From NCBI GenBank assembly GCA_030141605.1, contig JAQGDQ010000240.1, positions 115,001 through 179,000 on the forward strand: a stretch of 64,000 bases of DNA, read 5' to 3'. The stretch is from Tubiluchus corallicola. Lineage: Eukaryota > Priapulida > Priapulimorpha > Priapulimorphida > Tubiluchidae. A program made the translations under genes and the position numbers. Numbering within the stretch: position 1 is the first letter of the stretch; every line of letters starts with the position of its first letter. The notes below the pieces were generated by a model that was not told where the DNA came from, did not search any database, and saw nothing but the letters and a program-made list of their open reading frames with translations. Positions 27,684-39,047 of the stretch are shown piece by piece.

Positions 27684-28924
27684 TTGGCGTGGTACACATT
27701 AAGTGGCACGTAACATCATCCATGTACAAAAGAAAGGAAAAGCATTTATGTACACATTTAATACTGTATGACAACGTACAGCGAGCCACGTTCGTTTCTC
27801 TAACTAAACTAATAATTTCTAGATTGGGGAATGTTATAACACAGAATGGCCTCCGTTCTTTCGTATAGTTATGGTATAATCAACAGCACCCGAGGTGTTG
27901 GCCCACTTGGCTGCATTAATATAAAGGTTGCGCTGCTAATCACAGTCTCGATAGCAAATTGTGGAACTGATGATAACAACAAATAATTCATTTACGAATA
28001 ATAACACACGTTTATAAACGAGAGCCTCGGAGTTTAGTTGCTGTGCCATCCAAAATACTCTTAAACTAAAATGAGAATATCCAAAAAGTTTCGTATTGGC
28101 TAATCCGGAAAGAAGACCAACGCGGATTTTTGCCAACAATGAAGGAACTTCATGGAGTGATGTTATATTTTAACCATATCAAAAAATATTTACATGCGAA
28201 ATCGAAAACATGAAACGCTACAAGAGTCATAAGGAACAAAAAATAATTTTTAAGTACGTTATTTAAGTACTAAACTGTAACTACTAAACTCCAGCTATTA
28301 CAGTAATGAAATTGTGTGATGTTTGGCTGATTACGTGCTACGCAGACAGGTATTAATCAGTCACGCGATTCCAGTCTTTACATTCTATGAAAAATAAATC
28401 AGAATGATATAAATTGCAATAATAAAATGCATGATAAAGATTATAAAATGTATATATTATAATAATTTCAGAGACAAACTAATCATGCCAATGCCGGAAT
28501 TTCTTCTCATGTGTGATAATGGTAAATTCTTGGTGGACAATGGTAATTTAGAAATCTGAATACTATGCTGAGCATATTAAGCGTTTTCACGAATTGGTGT
28601 CCAGACAAATACTATGTATTGATTACATCGCTAAAAATGAGACATTATTAAATGGTATAATTTTTTTTAAATGCCATATTGCTAAAACGTTTGATTTAAA
28701 TGACTAAAATAGCTATCAATGGCAATTTAAAAAATGGTTTTGCCGGTTGAGTTCATTTGTAGTTAAATGTTGTGCTGTTTGTTGTGTCACCATATTTCCT
28801 CATTGAAACTGCACGTACATTTTGTAAGTTTTGTTTCTTCGTCGTTCCTAGGACATACATTGTCATCTGCTCGATCCACTATATGTCATTCTTTCAAAAG
28901 AGAATTCAAAGAACCAGTGTCCAG
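27684..28924. other. AT-rich DNA, nothing recognised
   Basis: No feature until the GGCACA array. Confidence 0.35.
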
Positions 28925-29012
28925 CAAAAATGGCACATATAAAAGTGGCACGGTAAAAATGGCACAGGAAAAAATGGCGCGAGAAAAAGTAACACAGGGA
29001 AAAAATAGCACA
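28925..29012 (+). repeat. GGCACA-type array, left arm of inverted pair
   Basis: Five to six tandem copies of a 15-17-base unit AAAAATGGCACAGG (variants AAAAGTGGCACGG, AAAAATGGCGCGAG, AAAAAATAGCACA). The same unit in reverse complement occupies 29759-29824. Confidence 0.85.
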
Positions 29013-29727
29013 CATGTCGTTTTAATGGAATTGATTTCTGTTGTGAAAGTAGAATGACTGAAAGAACTCAGTGGGGAGCAGATATCTGCAAAAGTGAACA
29101 ATCCCAAACTTAAACAACCGATTTTTTTTTATTAAAAAACGTAAAACAAAGATAAACGAACAAACATACAAAAATGTACCTGTATTCGTTTAACATAGAC
29201 TAGCAAAAGACACAAAATATTTTATTCATTAAATAGAGTTATCATCAATAATAGACGAATATTTCTGCATAGCGTTTATCTACTTTCTTTAATCATTAAT
29301 TTTGGCGATAGTAATAATATATACGTATTTAAATATAAAGTAAACTTTGACAAGGCTGTATATATTAAAAAGTAAAGGTTATAGACAGCGTTGCACAGTT
29401 TTCCAAGCGATAATTTCTCGAAATGGAGCCTGAAATTAACACGTAGTTGTTTGTCCTGGTAAAGATAATAAAAAAGAAGTACTAAACATTTTCTCTGAGA
29501 CCTCCAAGAAGTGTTTCAAGAATGTTTTTTGTATGTGGTATTCGGTCAAGTTTGTCAACCTATACCCGCCTTCTTCTCAAAGTTTCGTGGAAATCTGTCA
29601 GGTAGTTTGGCTTAATAGATTTACTGTATAACAAACAGCAAGCAGAAAAACAATAAATAAACAAATGTGTTGAAGCATAACATTCCTTAGCAGAGGTAAA
29701 AATAATTAAAATAATTATCCCCCATAG
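29013..29727. other. Spacer between inverted GGCACA arrays
   Basis: About 715 AT-rich bases with no frame, bounded by inverted copies of the same tandem unit. If the arms belong to one foldback-type element this is its interior. Confidence 0.4.
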
Positions 29728-29746
29728 TAACCCTAACCCTAAACCC
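29728..29746 (-). repeat. Telomere-like (TTAGGG)2 word
   Basis: TAACCCTAACCCTAAACCC reads on the minus strand as GGGTTTAGGGTTAGGGTTA, two perfect TTAGGG units plus a near unit. It abuts the right GGCACA array. It may be a repair-inserted interstitial telomere fragment or part of the mobile element. Confidence 0.7.
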
Positions 29747-29758
29747 ACATTTTACTAA

Positions 29759-29824
29759 GTGTGCCATTTTTACCGCACAATTTTTTCCTGTGCCATTTTT
29801 CCTGTGCTGTTTTTACTTGTGCAA
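29759..29824 (-). repeat. GGCACA-type array, right arm of inverted pair
   Basis: On the minus strand: AAAAACAGCACAGG, AAAAATGGCACAGG, AAAAAATTGTGCGG, TAAAAATGGCACAC. This is the unit of 28925-29012 in opposite orientation. Arm-to-arm distance is about 750 bp. Confidence 0.85.
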
Positions 29825-30345
29825 TGCAATGTGTCACTGTTATGGTAAGTTCGTTTAGGAGTCGTTGCTATGATATATGTTACGGTACAGCCAAGTCTAC
29901 CTAAATTAAGTAAGCCCTGAAACAGTGTGCTGGATATCAAGCTTGCAGAGCGTCGTACTGTAACGAAACTCCACACACAGAGATCAAATGTGAGGGCACC
30001 AAGATCAGATAAAAGATAAAAAACTATAAATTTAGGAAAAAGTCGATAGTGGGCATTAAAAAACAAAGAGCTTTTGTTCTTCTTTAACAAATAATTCAAT
30101 TCCTGTCTCAGCTGTATAACACAGAGGCTGAATATTGTGCCGACGAGACGTTAAAATAAACTGAGATTGAAAAATAAGATTAAACTTCAAACAACTTTTA
30201 CAACCCAACAAATAGCGTCTAATAACTATTAATGCAGTTGTTACGGTACCAGGAAGTTTGTGTATTTTAACGTCGGAAACAATCCCAATTTTTCACAATT
30301 TTGCTTTCAAACAAGCCATTTGAAAAAACGGTAAAGTAAAAGTTT
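29825..30345. other. AT-rich DNA, nothing recognised
   Basis: The 109-codon minus-strand frame (29770-30099) overlaps the right GGCACA arm and has no recognised domain. Confidence 0.35.
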
Positions 30346-30500
30346 GCTACTACTGCTACTGATGGTTCTGCTACTGATGTCGGCGTTGTCGCCACCACTG
30401 CTGTACAAGCGCTGTTGCTTACCGCTGGAATAGGACTCGACTGCTATTACTGCTGTGTCTACTGCTGTCGTCGTGTTTCTGTTGTCGCTGCTGCAGAGGT
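30346..30500. repeat. Degenerate (CTG)n/(CTA)n trinucleotide tract
   Basis: Words GCTACTACTGCTACTG, TACTGCTGTGT and TGTCGCTGCTGC recur over about 150 bases. The tract is heavily interrupted, so an old trinucleotide microsatellite. Confidence 0.7.
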
Positions 30501-32032
30501 TGTCGTTTGTGAGTAATTTTGTAATGCTAGCTATTTTGTAAGTAATAATCAGCTTACCCGAATGTCCTTCACGGGCGGAGTGCAATTTCAACGACGTAAA
30601 ATCTGATCGCTACAATATGGCATAGAAAAGTTTTCGACAGATGAATTGAATAGTCTGTTGTATTGGTAATGTCTCTCAGCCGTCAGTAATGAACGAAAAA
30701 GCGATAGAAAATGGACGAAACGAAAATTAAAAGGAAAATAACAATAAGGAGGAATAAAAGGAGAGAAAAACGAAGAAAGGAAAAAATACAGTAGAGGAAG
30801 AAAGAAGCAAGAAACAAATAAAGAAAGAAACAAAGAAAGAAGGAAATAAAGAATCAGTTGGCCATTATATTTTTATATTCATTTTCGTCTTCTTCCTTTG
30901 TCTTTTATTCCATGTTTTTTCTCTGACTTGCGTTTTAGACAAACGCTTTTTGAAAATCCCTTTTGAAACGATAGGATTTATACTTTTTACATTTTTTTTC
31001 AATTCATATTCATGCCTCCCACCAAAACTTATTGAAACCTGTCAAGACTAATAATATATCCTTTTCGTCAAGAAACGCAATAACAAGAAACGTAGAATTA
31101 AATTTAGAGAAAATTTTACAAAATATTACTGTGCCTGTGACTTGGGAAACTGGGCCACATTTGTGGCATACGATTTCTCTGCCATGCTCATGAGCAAAGG
31201 AAAAGTCCGAGCGCCCTCTGGAAGGCTAATTTTAAACTAAATGGATGATAGCAATTTTTTCATTTGAGCTCACGCTGCAGGCGATAAGACGATTGAAAAT
31301 GTTGATATCTGCTAGAATCGTTGGTAAACTATAAAGGCTGCTGACGACTTTAACTTTGATAAATCTGATTCTCAGCTTGAAACAGTCTCTCCGAGCCAAT
31401 TTAGACGTCTATAATAGCTACCCTGCTCGGCTTGCATTCTGGTTCTGAGATTACAGAACACAAGAAGAAGTTGTTAAAAATTGAGAAATGACTTAAAGGT
31501 AATGTGTGAAAGGATAATATTGTCAAACAGTAGTGGGGAAGGAGCGTAGTTGCATTGTAATTACAGTGTAACACGCTGGCCATTCTCAAATTTCCAGCAA
31601 AATTTCAGCAACTTTTTTCTATTTACGATACGGACAGAGACCCATTCATCTTTGGTTTAAACAAAATCAAAAGCCCAACTAGACCTATTGCTTTTTGCAA
31701 AAATAGAGAAAATTGTCTACCTAGACATAGATCCATTTGGTTTGCGGCGATTTAAACCACGTTTTTTCAACTGCAGTTTGACAGTTAAAGTTGGTGACGT
31801 GTCGAGAAATTTTCAAGACAAAGTTTTCTTAATCTATCCTTCGTAACTTGAAAATATAGAGAAAGTTACAACAGAACTCTGATTAAAGAACTTCAATTTT
31901 CTTTTTTGCAATTTTCTTGCATTTTGCATTTTACTGCAAATACCATAATTGCTGTTTCATATTGAAAGGTTCAACCGACGTTACGTACTCTCAAAGTAAG
32001 GCTTCATGTCACATTTACAATTTAGCTTTTTC
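30501..32032. other. AT-rich DNA with a purine-rich stretch
   Basis: 30690-30850 is GAAA/AGAAA-rich. At 31211-31224 the minus strand matches 12 of 14 positions of the CTCF consensus. No gene recognised. Confidence 0.35.
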
Positions 32033-32126
32033 ATCGCCGTCATAATCATCATAATCATCATCATCATAATCATCATCATCATCGTCATCATCACCAACAC
32101 CATAATTATCATTATCACTTTATGCT
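32033..32126. repeat. (ATC)n/(ATAATC)n imperfect microsatellite
   Basis: CATCATAATCATC-type repeats with frequent interruptions across about 90 bases. Confidence 0.9.
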
Positions 32127-33139
32127 ACCAAAATTACCCTAAAAGTAACTCACATACCAGACTTACAACAAAAATAACCTAAACTTTTCAATAAAGGTTT
32201 CAGTGAAATAAGTGTTTTTTCGTCTTGAACATGCAAAAGTGATGACGCGCGGACTTTTATGTAAATTAACTTTCTATTTTGCCCACGCTTTCAAATATAT
32301 GCATGCAGAGATGCATTATTACAACCGTTGTTATATACACGCAAGCAGTTACAAAAATAAAAGGCTATCATTACCAGACGAAAATTTATCATTTCAGCTG
32401 GTTTTTCCGTGTTTGAAGTATGTATTAGTTTGGCTCCACTGAAAGAAAAAGATAAAAAAGACAGGAAGAAAAAAAGGAAGAAAAAAATAAACTGAGAGAA
32501 CAAAAACAATGTGACATTTCATGCTTTTATTAAAGTATACAAAACAAGAGAATAACTTTGGTTAAATCATATAAAATATATCTTTGGCCTTTGATAAACT
32601 GACAATTGCTACAATGCCTAACAAGTGTAAACGTCTTTTATTTGAACACACATATTCCACACATGTAGTGTTGGTAAAAAAATCCCCTAACGCTTGCAGA
32701 AAACTTTTTTATAACTGCCAGATCGTGTTTATAATTGACTCCACGTCTTCAATGCTTCTAAATACACTCTGTAGATAGTTTCGATAATCCCAGGTTTTCA
32801 ATGTTTGTGACAAGTGTTTTTGTTGACATCAGATTTTCCACATTTGCAAACAAGTACCTATTTTGCGTTTACAAAAAGGATTCGCCAAGACAGATAGCTG
32901 TATAGCTATGACGTCTACTTGGCCACAAAGTTCAGCAGACGGCCACAGAGTTCAGCAAGGATGGTTCTTGTTAGTAAATGGATAGGTGAATGCTGGGAAA
33001 GCTGCTTCTAGGTGGTCACCACTGGCTTTTACTACCTCGTTCATGAGAGTGTATAGTCATCCGAACTGAATTTCGCCAAGAACACCTGAATTTCAGCATC
33101 TGATTAAAAAGTTTAACTTTAGTAATAGGAGCTCGCTGA
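32127..33139. other. AT-rich DNA, nothing firm
   Basis: Short TTTGTGACAAG and TTTGCAAACAAG phrases near 32802 and 32848 may be outlying copies of the decayed array that follows. No gene recognised. Confidence 0.3.
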
Positions 33140-33410
33140 CAACTAAATTCCACATCTTTACCGTTTGCAACAAACTTTTTGATTACTTGTAAAAGTTGTC
33201 AGAACTCCCTGTAGAGTTGGCATCTTTGATGTTTGTAACAAACTGTTTGTAGACTTGAACTTCACTGGTGTTTGTAACTGACTCTGCTTTGACTGCGTCT
33301 TTTAAGCTTGTAGCAAATTCTTCATAAACTTGGTATCTTGATCATTTTAAAGACTACAGTAAGTTTTTGTACCCTTTGAGGTTTGTAATGAACACTGTAA
33401 AGTCCACGTC
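33140..33410. repeat. Decayed tandem array, unit near 50 bp
   Basis: GTTTGTAACAAACT, ACTTG and GGCATCTTTGATG phrases recur near 33165, 33230, 33275, 33310 and 33380, giving units of about 45-55 bases. Divergence is too high for exact boundaries. Confidence 0.55.
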
Positions 33411-34316
33411 TTCGCTCTAATTAGCAGACTACCTGTAGTAACAAACCATATTATATTTGACACTTGATATAACATTGAAACCACTTAAGCATTATTGACA
33501 AAGCCGTCCTTAACAATGGTGCTGGTAATAAATCTCCTATCCAAAGTACGTTGATTATAAACCGTTCCATGACGGATGCTTTAGCAAACCCATTTTTGAA
33601 TAGATTGAAAGATGCCCTTGGATCACCTTCTTCAAATGGCTTACTGATTAGTTTCACACTAAAACCACTGTCAGCTAAAGCCGCATGTGAAACCCGCCCG
33701 CGCTACGAAACGTTTACCATTATTTTATTATTCAGTAAACCTTAATATAAGAGAGAAAATCTCTAAAAATGTCTGTTAATTTTCCAGAAAAGCAGACAAG
33801 AAGAAACAAATGCCTGTCATTTATTTATTTGATACTTGGGTTTAATTAGTGCTAAATGATAAGCTAACTGAAACTGTCCAATAGAACAGCGTTAAGTCTA
33901 AACTAAAATACTATAAAAGGAACTACTAAAACACCAACCTTTTAACAATGAAATCTGCACCTGTTCTAATATTATTTACACTTACTACCAGTCCTTAACT
34001 TTATGCAGGTATTTACATCGTACATAACCTATGATGCTTCCAAAAGATGATGTTTGCAAAGAATACACAATTACGCATCCAATGACTTGACACGAACATC
34101 AGACTATCGACAAGATGGTGTCAACAATAAGCTAAATCAGCTTATTTTCTACGGAGTTCGTGCACATGACTCTCAGCTCCGGCAAACTGCGTACTAATCC
34201 CTTTCAAGAGGTGTTTACAAAGCAAAAAATCATTGAATTCGAATCAGAGCAAAATTCGCTTGCCTTCGTTAATAGAGCAAAATGTTTGAAAACTCAAGAA
34301 GAAACAGAACAATCAG
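33411..34316. other. AT-rich DNA; both-strand open stretch
   Basis: 33451-33745 is open on both strands (68 codons minus, 64 plus). The minus translation has protein-like mixture (PFEEGDPRASFNLFKNGFAK) but no domain I recognise and no clear splice sites, so it is not called as a gene. Confidence 0.3.
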
Positions 34317-34393
34317 AGTCAATCATTCATTCACTCACTCACTCAATCTATCAATCAATCAGTCAGTTCGTCGATCAATCAATCAATCAAACA
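34317..34393. repeat. (TCAA)n/(TCAC)n tetranucleotide repeat
   Basis: TCAATCATTCATTCACTCAC then CAATCAATCAGTCAG and GATCAATCAATCAATC, all on a four-base register. Frames read as SINQ and HSLT repeats. Confidence 0.85.
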
Positions 34394-35127
34394 GAGATCA
34401 ATTAATAACATATTCTATTTGTGATAGGGTTACATACCTGTGTAAACTTTCAAGTACAACTATTAACAATTAGTTTATATTAGTATTAAGCCTGCAGGTA
34501 GCCTGCAACTAACTGACACAAACTTGTTTAAAAATGGCAGTTCGTTGTTTAAAACTTTAGGAAACAGTTGCTTCAGGAAAAGTTCAAGAACAGTAGAATT
34601 AGATTAAACAGCACAAAAACGGAATGTTTTGGATTTAATTCAATCGATAATAAACTCGTTACGCTCATAATTAATACCCTAAAAGCAAAGTTACGTTGAT
34701 AGAGTGCTTTCGTCGAATATGACAAAGAAAACAAAAGCGTCGAAAGCCCTCTCTAAATGGACGCTTTATGATGACATCTCGACAAAGATTTCCGTTTCAA
34801 CACTTTTTAACATTTTTGCTGCATTGTAAAACAGAGCTAGTTCTACTATATGTCGGGAAAAACTCTGCAGTAATCAACCCGAAAATGCATGAGTGTAAAC
34901 TCTGTTGTTCCTTTGCAAGCGTGAAAAGCGTTCAAGGGCATTCAAACCTCGTGAAAGAGATTCAGTACCGCAATTTATCGGAGTTGAGAATCATGCGCAC
35001 GAACTCCTTGGAAAATTTTAATTAAAACTAATTTAGATGATTGTTAACACCATCTTGTTGATAGAACATTTTAGGCACAGCTCTGATAGAAAAACTGAAG
35101 TAAACTATTACTACTCTCAACGTCGCA
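34394..35127. other. AT-rich DNA, nothing recognised
   Basis: An 85-codon frame (34768-35025) includes a CKLCC word that recalls half a zinc finger, but the second histidine is missing. Confidence 0.35.
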
Positions 35128-35585
35128 CCCCCCCCCCCCCCAGTGTCGTATTTACCAATAGGTTAACTAGGCTATAGCCTAGGGCGCTAAAGTTTGAGGG
35201 GCACCACATTTTAGGTGCCCAGGTTAAAAAAACCTTATTCTCCTCGGAAAATGTGTATCCGTTCAAATTCATGTAATACTAGCATTGTATAACACATCAC
35301 AGGCAGTTGCTGAGACCAATTGCTACATCAGTGCCATATAACGAACATATACAAAGTATTACACAACAAGCAATTGCTTAGCATGCTTACGTATAAGTGG
35401 AGTTTATATACACGTAATTAACAATGACCATGCAGAAACTAGGTTAATTGTATTACTAATGCACCACACGTAATTGTTTAACCCGTTCGTTCATAAGCAA
35501 CCATAAATTCACAACACAGATGGATGGGATGGATCTATCAGCCTAGGGCGTCGTGAAGTCTTGATACCCCCTGCCCCCCCCCCCC
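35128..35585. mobile_element. hAT-like MITE inserted in poly(C)
   Basis: The element is taken as 35141-35573 (433 bp). It starts CAGTGTCGTATT. Its right end read inward on the minus strand starts CAGGGGGTATC, giving short imperfect inverted termini beginning CAG. Both sides are pure C: the left run is 35128-35141 and the right run 35574-35585, so an 8-bp target duplication of CCCCCCCC fits, as expected for hAT. CCTAGGGCG occurs just inside both ends (35177-35185 and 35542-35550). No transposase frame is present. The left terminus resembles a second one at 38432. Superfamily is inferred. An alternative is two unrelated C-runs with chance CAG/CTG words. Confidence 0.5.
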
Positions 35586-36088
35586 GCCTTTACTTTAGAA
35601 CTATGCGAAATTCACTGCATAGAAGATCTCTCGTTAACATTGGTGTAATAATATGGATAACGTTTGCAAATTACGAAATAGCGCTTGTCAGACAGGTGGG
35701 CGACGCTGTTAACTGATAAATACTTATTGCCGTTGCAGCTATAATATATTGCTTCAAAATCACGAGTAAATATCCATGTGGTAATGCGAAATTGCAGTGA
35801 GAAGCTGCATTATGACAACCTCTACTACTCACTACAAAAAAAACTGGAGATCAATTTACCTTCAATTAATGACAAAAACTTACCTGCAGGCCGTTTACGT
35901 ATAGAACCAACTAGACAAAAATAACGTGATCAATGGAAAGACGTTTCTACAGCATCTACACCGCTATATATATATATATATATATAACCAACTTAATAGA
36001 TTATGGGTCTATATATATAAGTAGCAGCGGGAGTCATGCGGGCTTGCAAACTTAGTTGTGCATAATAACGCTTTATGTCATTATCTAG
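35586..36088. other. AT-rich DNA with a short (TA)n run
   Basis: (TA)n at 35964-35986. Otherwise nothing recognised. Confidence 0.4.
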
Positions 36089-36182
36089 TTGTCATTGTCA
36101 TTGTCATTGTCATTGTCATTGTCATTGTCATTGTCATTATCATTATCACTATCATTATCATTATCATTATCATAATCATAAT
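36089..36182. repeat. (TTGTCA)n to (TTATCA)n hexanucleotide repeat
   Basis: Nine or so TTGTCA units change by one base to TTATCA, then ATAATC. The blocks are contiguous. Confidence 0.95.
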
Positions 36183-36893
36183 CCTCTTTTAAAAGCAAAC
36201 TGTCGGACATATGGCTGAACTACCGCGGCTGTGCCACCTAGTAATTTTTAAAGTGCAGGCAGTTATGATCGGTCAACAGACAGAGATGCTTAACACAGGA
36301 CCGAATAGATATAATATGGTATGATATGATATAACTCTAACGTCATCAAGTATTATTATGTCATGAGAATGAAAGTTTATCTGCAAATATGCAAATCTTT
36401 AACGGACCTACAAAGCAACGCGACTTTCTCAGAACAAAAACATAATTATTAAAGTATAAATCTCCATTTTTGATTATGTATGGCCATCTTATCTTCAAAA
36501 TTTTCCTTAGAGGACTACTATGAAATGGGTCAGTCTACTTTTCTTGAGTAATCGTTAAATAACATGTTTATTTAACTCCGATTACTTAAATAGTCGAAGT
36601 CTTATGTTAAGACTTAATTTCTTGCTTCTTGCTTAATACATTTTATGTATGTCTACTTGTTTGAAAAACGTATGCATGCCTCATAATGTAATTTTTGTAT
36701 GTATAAATACATTGCTATAAACCGATCCTTGAATAAACCGATCAGAATATGGTGAACTTGAGAGCTAACATTTGTAGCATTAAATTGTTTTGTTGTTTAT
36801 GAAATAAAACCGATGTTGATCTTTTAGACATAGTTTCTAGACGACACAGTCGCGTTCAAACGAATTTTAGCATTTTCCTTGAACAGGAAGACG
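36183..36893. other. AT-rich DNA upstream of a broken gene
   Basis: No TATA box or other promoter word is convincing close to the ATG at 36894. Nothing else recognised. Confidence 0.35.
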
Positions 36894-37479
36894 ATGTTGC
36901 TATTTGCAGTGTGTCTCTTTGCTCTAATCATTGCCTACCTGTCAGACGATTATTGCAATAACTTTTGGATAGATATTGACGAGTCTATTATTGCCATACA
37001 GATTACGACAGCGTAGCTACAAAACTTGAACTTGTAAACGCAGATACCAACTTGGGAAGTCTAGATGATGGGTTCTATAATGTTACAATAAATAGTTACC
37101 AAGGAAATGAGTTGCCTAACAATTTTTTCAAGGAAAAGTAAATCTAAGGAGCTACTTAAAAATAAGATATAGCGAGTTGGCTAGCTTGGGACAAAATTCA
37201 ATAACTGTTCGTGTGAATGAGCTGACTTTTGAAAATACGAAGCTTTCTTGCATACATCCAGAAGCTTTCAAGAATGCAAAGTTCAGCTGGATTTACATCT
37301 TTGATAATAAACAACTGACTGGAACCTTGGTGTTTGCTTTCTCTGATAATCCACACTTTCACACTATGTACCTCTTACGTAGCAGAATTAAAGGACTCAT
37401 GCCCCCTAAAACTGACAATAGTGTGGCACCTGAAAACGTGACGCTTTGGTTTGGCTGTACGTTCTCAAAAATAATTTAA
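36894..37479 (+). pseudogene. Small secreted protein gene, two frameshifts
   Basis: An ATG at 36894 opens MLLFAVCLFALIIAYLSDDY, a typical signal peptide: a hydrophobic core of about 14 residues followed by acidic residues. That frame stops at 37014. One base shift near 36996-37002 continues as DYDSVATKLELVNADTNLGS and runs to about 37138. A second shift near 37131-37136 continues in the frame that ends with TAA at 37477-37479, its last 100 codons being 37177-37479. Joined, about 195 residues would result. The C-terminal part has a Cys (TKLSC) followed 12 residues later by Trp (FSW) and a late Cys (FGC), an arrangement loosely like an immunoglobulin fold, but I cannot assign a family. AATAAA words lie at 37700 and 37928. 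It could be a decayed gene, a retrocopy, or a gene with two assembly errors. Confidence 0.5.
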
Positions 37480-38431
37480 TGCAGATCAGTATTACTATTA
37501 TCTTGCCAGGGGTATTTCAGATTTAACATTCAGAGTTTCATGCACCTCCTGTCATTATGCAACCAGAATGAAAATTAGACAACAAAAAATAGACATTGTG
37601 ATGAACGACAGAGTACCGTGTAAAGAAGTATTTTCATGAACCTGATAACTCTTTATAAGTTATATGTGACATTATTATACAAATATACCATTAGAATTTG
37701 CAATAAACGATCACTTATTATCTTACTGTACAGATCAGTTACCAATATGAATGAAGCTTGTGCTAAAATTGGTACATACTGTATGTCTCACTACATTCGA
37801 CTACTAGTTTACTTCGAGGGGTAAATTTGAATTGTATTTATTGCATGGCTGAATTTGTTTTGCCTTGCATTCAGTGGGTGAGTACTATGTAAGCATGGCG
37901 AACAATGCTGGAATAATCAAAGGTGCAATAAACCGTTCTATATTTCAAAACTAAAAAACACAACCCAGGCGCTTGTGTGGTGACCCTGAAGATCTCTTAT
38001 TTTTAATGATTAAGTGAGGTCTCTTGTAGACTGACATATACGATTGTTAGCTTTTTGTAGACTTATAGTCTACCGATTGAATATAGTTTTGAATTCTGAA
38101 AGTTTTTGAATTTTTAGTGGAACAAATGAGACTGCGACGTAACCTGGATTGTTTTGCCTTCATGGTCGGACAACAGTATTACCAAAGCTGACTGTTGACT
38201 GAAGAAGCAGAACAACCACAAACTGCAAGCCTTATAAGTTATAATGAGCAAAATACTGCCTAATAAGCACATATTAGCGTAGGCCTGCCTGCACAGGCTA
38301 AAGAATAAACGGATTCCACAAAGCTTGGCAGTCACAATGTTATATGAAAATTACACTTTTTTCAAAATGTCTGCAAGTAACCGTTGACTTACCCAAAGTT
38401 AAGTTACAAAACTGAAAGCTAATAGTGTGAA
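37480..38431. other. AT-rich DNA downstream of the broken gene
   Basis: Possible poly(A) signals at 37700 and 37928. Nothing else recognised. Confidence 0.35.
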
Positions 38432-38481
38432 CAGCCGTGGTTTAACCATTGAGCAAAATAGGCACGTGCTTAGGGCCTCAG
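38432..38481 (+). mobile_element. Solo hAT-like terminus related to 35141
   Basis: CAGCCGTGGTTTAACCATTG followed by AGCAAAATAGGCACGTGC and TTAGGGCCTC aligns with the left end at 35141 (CAGTGTCGTATTTACCAATA, GGTTAACTAGGCTATAGCC, TAGGGCGC). No matching right end is evident. The following 200 bases run into a GATA-type microsatellite, which may have replaced it. Confidence 0.4.
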
Positions 38482-38625
38482 GGGAAACTCGTGCTTAGGC
38501 TCCGCATAGTTTTTTCAAATTGAGTAATCACATAAAAGCAAAAAAAACGGAATATGTGTGGTGGTTTCTATATTTGTTTACAATATGAGATGAACACGGA
38601 TGTATGGATGGACACATATCAATAC

Positions 38626-38731
38626 ATATAGACATAGATAGATAGGCCCATCCGTATCGTCTTATATCCATCTACCTATCTATCTATCTCTGTGTGCGTG
38701 TGTGTGTGTGTTTGCATGTATGTATGTAGAT
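38626..38731. repeat. GATA, TATC, TG and TATG microsatellite cluster
   Basis: GATAGATAG (38634-38644) and CTACCTATCTATC (38671-38688) are in opposite orientation about 30 bases apart, followed by (TG)n and (TATG)n. Confidence 0.85.
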
Positions 38732-39047
38732 AGACCAATTAACCTACAAAGTGGTTTCAAAAACATGTAAATAATCATACATAAAGTAATATTTTACAAT
38801 ACTTATAGTGAGTTGACGATGTTCACTATCTAGTACCGGCCTTAATTTTTTAATAGAGAATTGTAAAAGTATCAAATTTAGGACTAAATTTAAAGTAACA
38901 ACTTTTAATTACAAGTTCATATCCTAAGCACTAGATCACACGGTTCCTCGTGATTTTCTAATTCTGTCCTGAGCGCTCACACCATCTAAAAGTTACCAAA
39001 TGTTACATTACTACCCCTGGAATAGTCTAATTATGACACACTGGTGA

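Noticed and set aside
33451-33745. Protein-like frame on the minus strand
   Set aside because: Both strands are open, no domain is recognised, and splice sites and start context are weak. Left as unassigned.
34860-34930. C2H2 zinc finger (CKLC followed by H)
   Set aside because: Spacing is off by one and the second histidine is missing.
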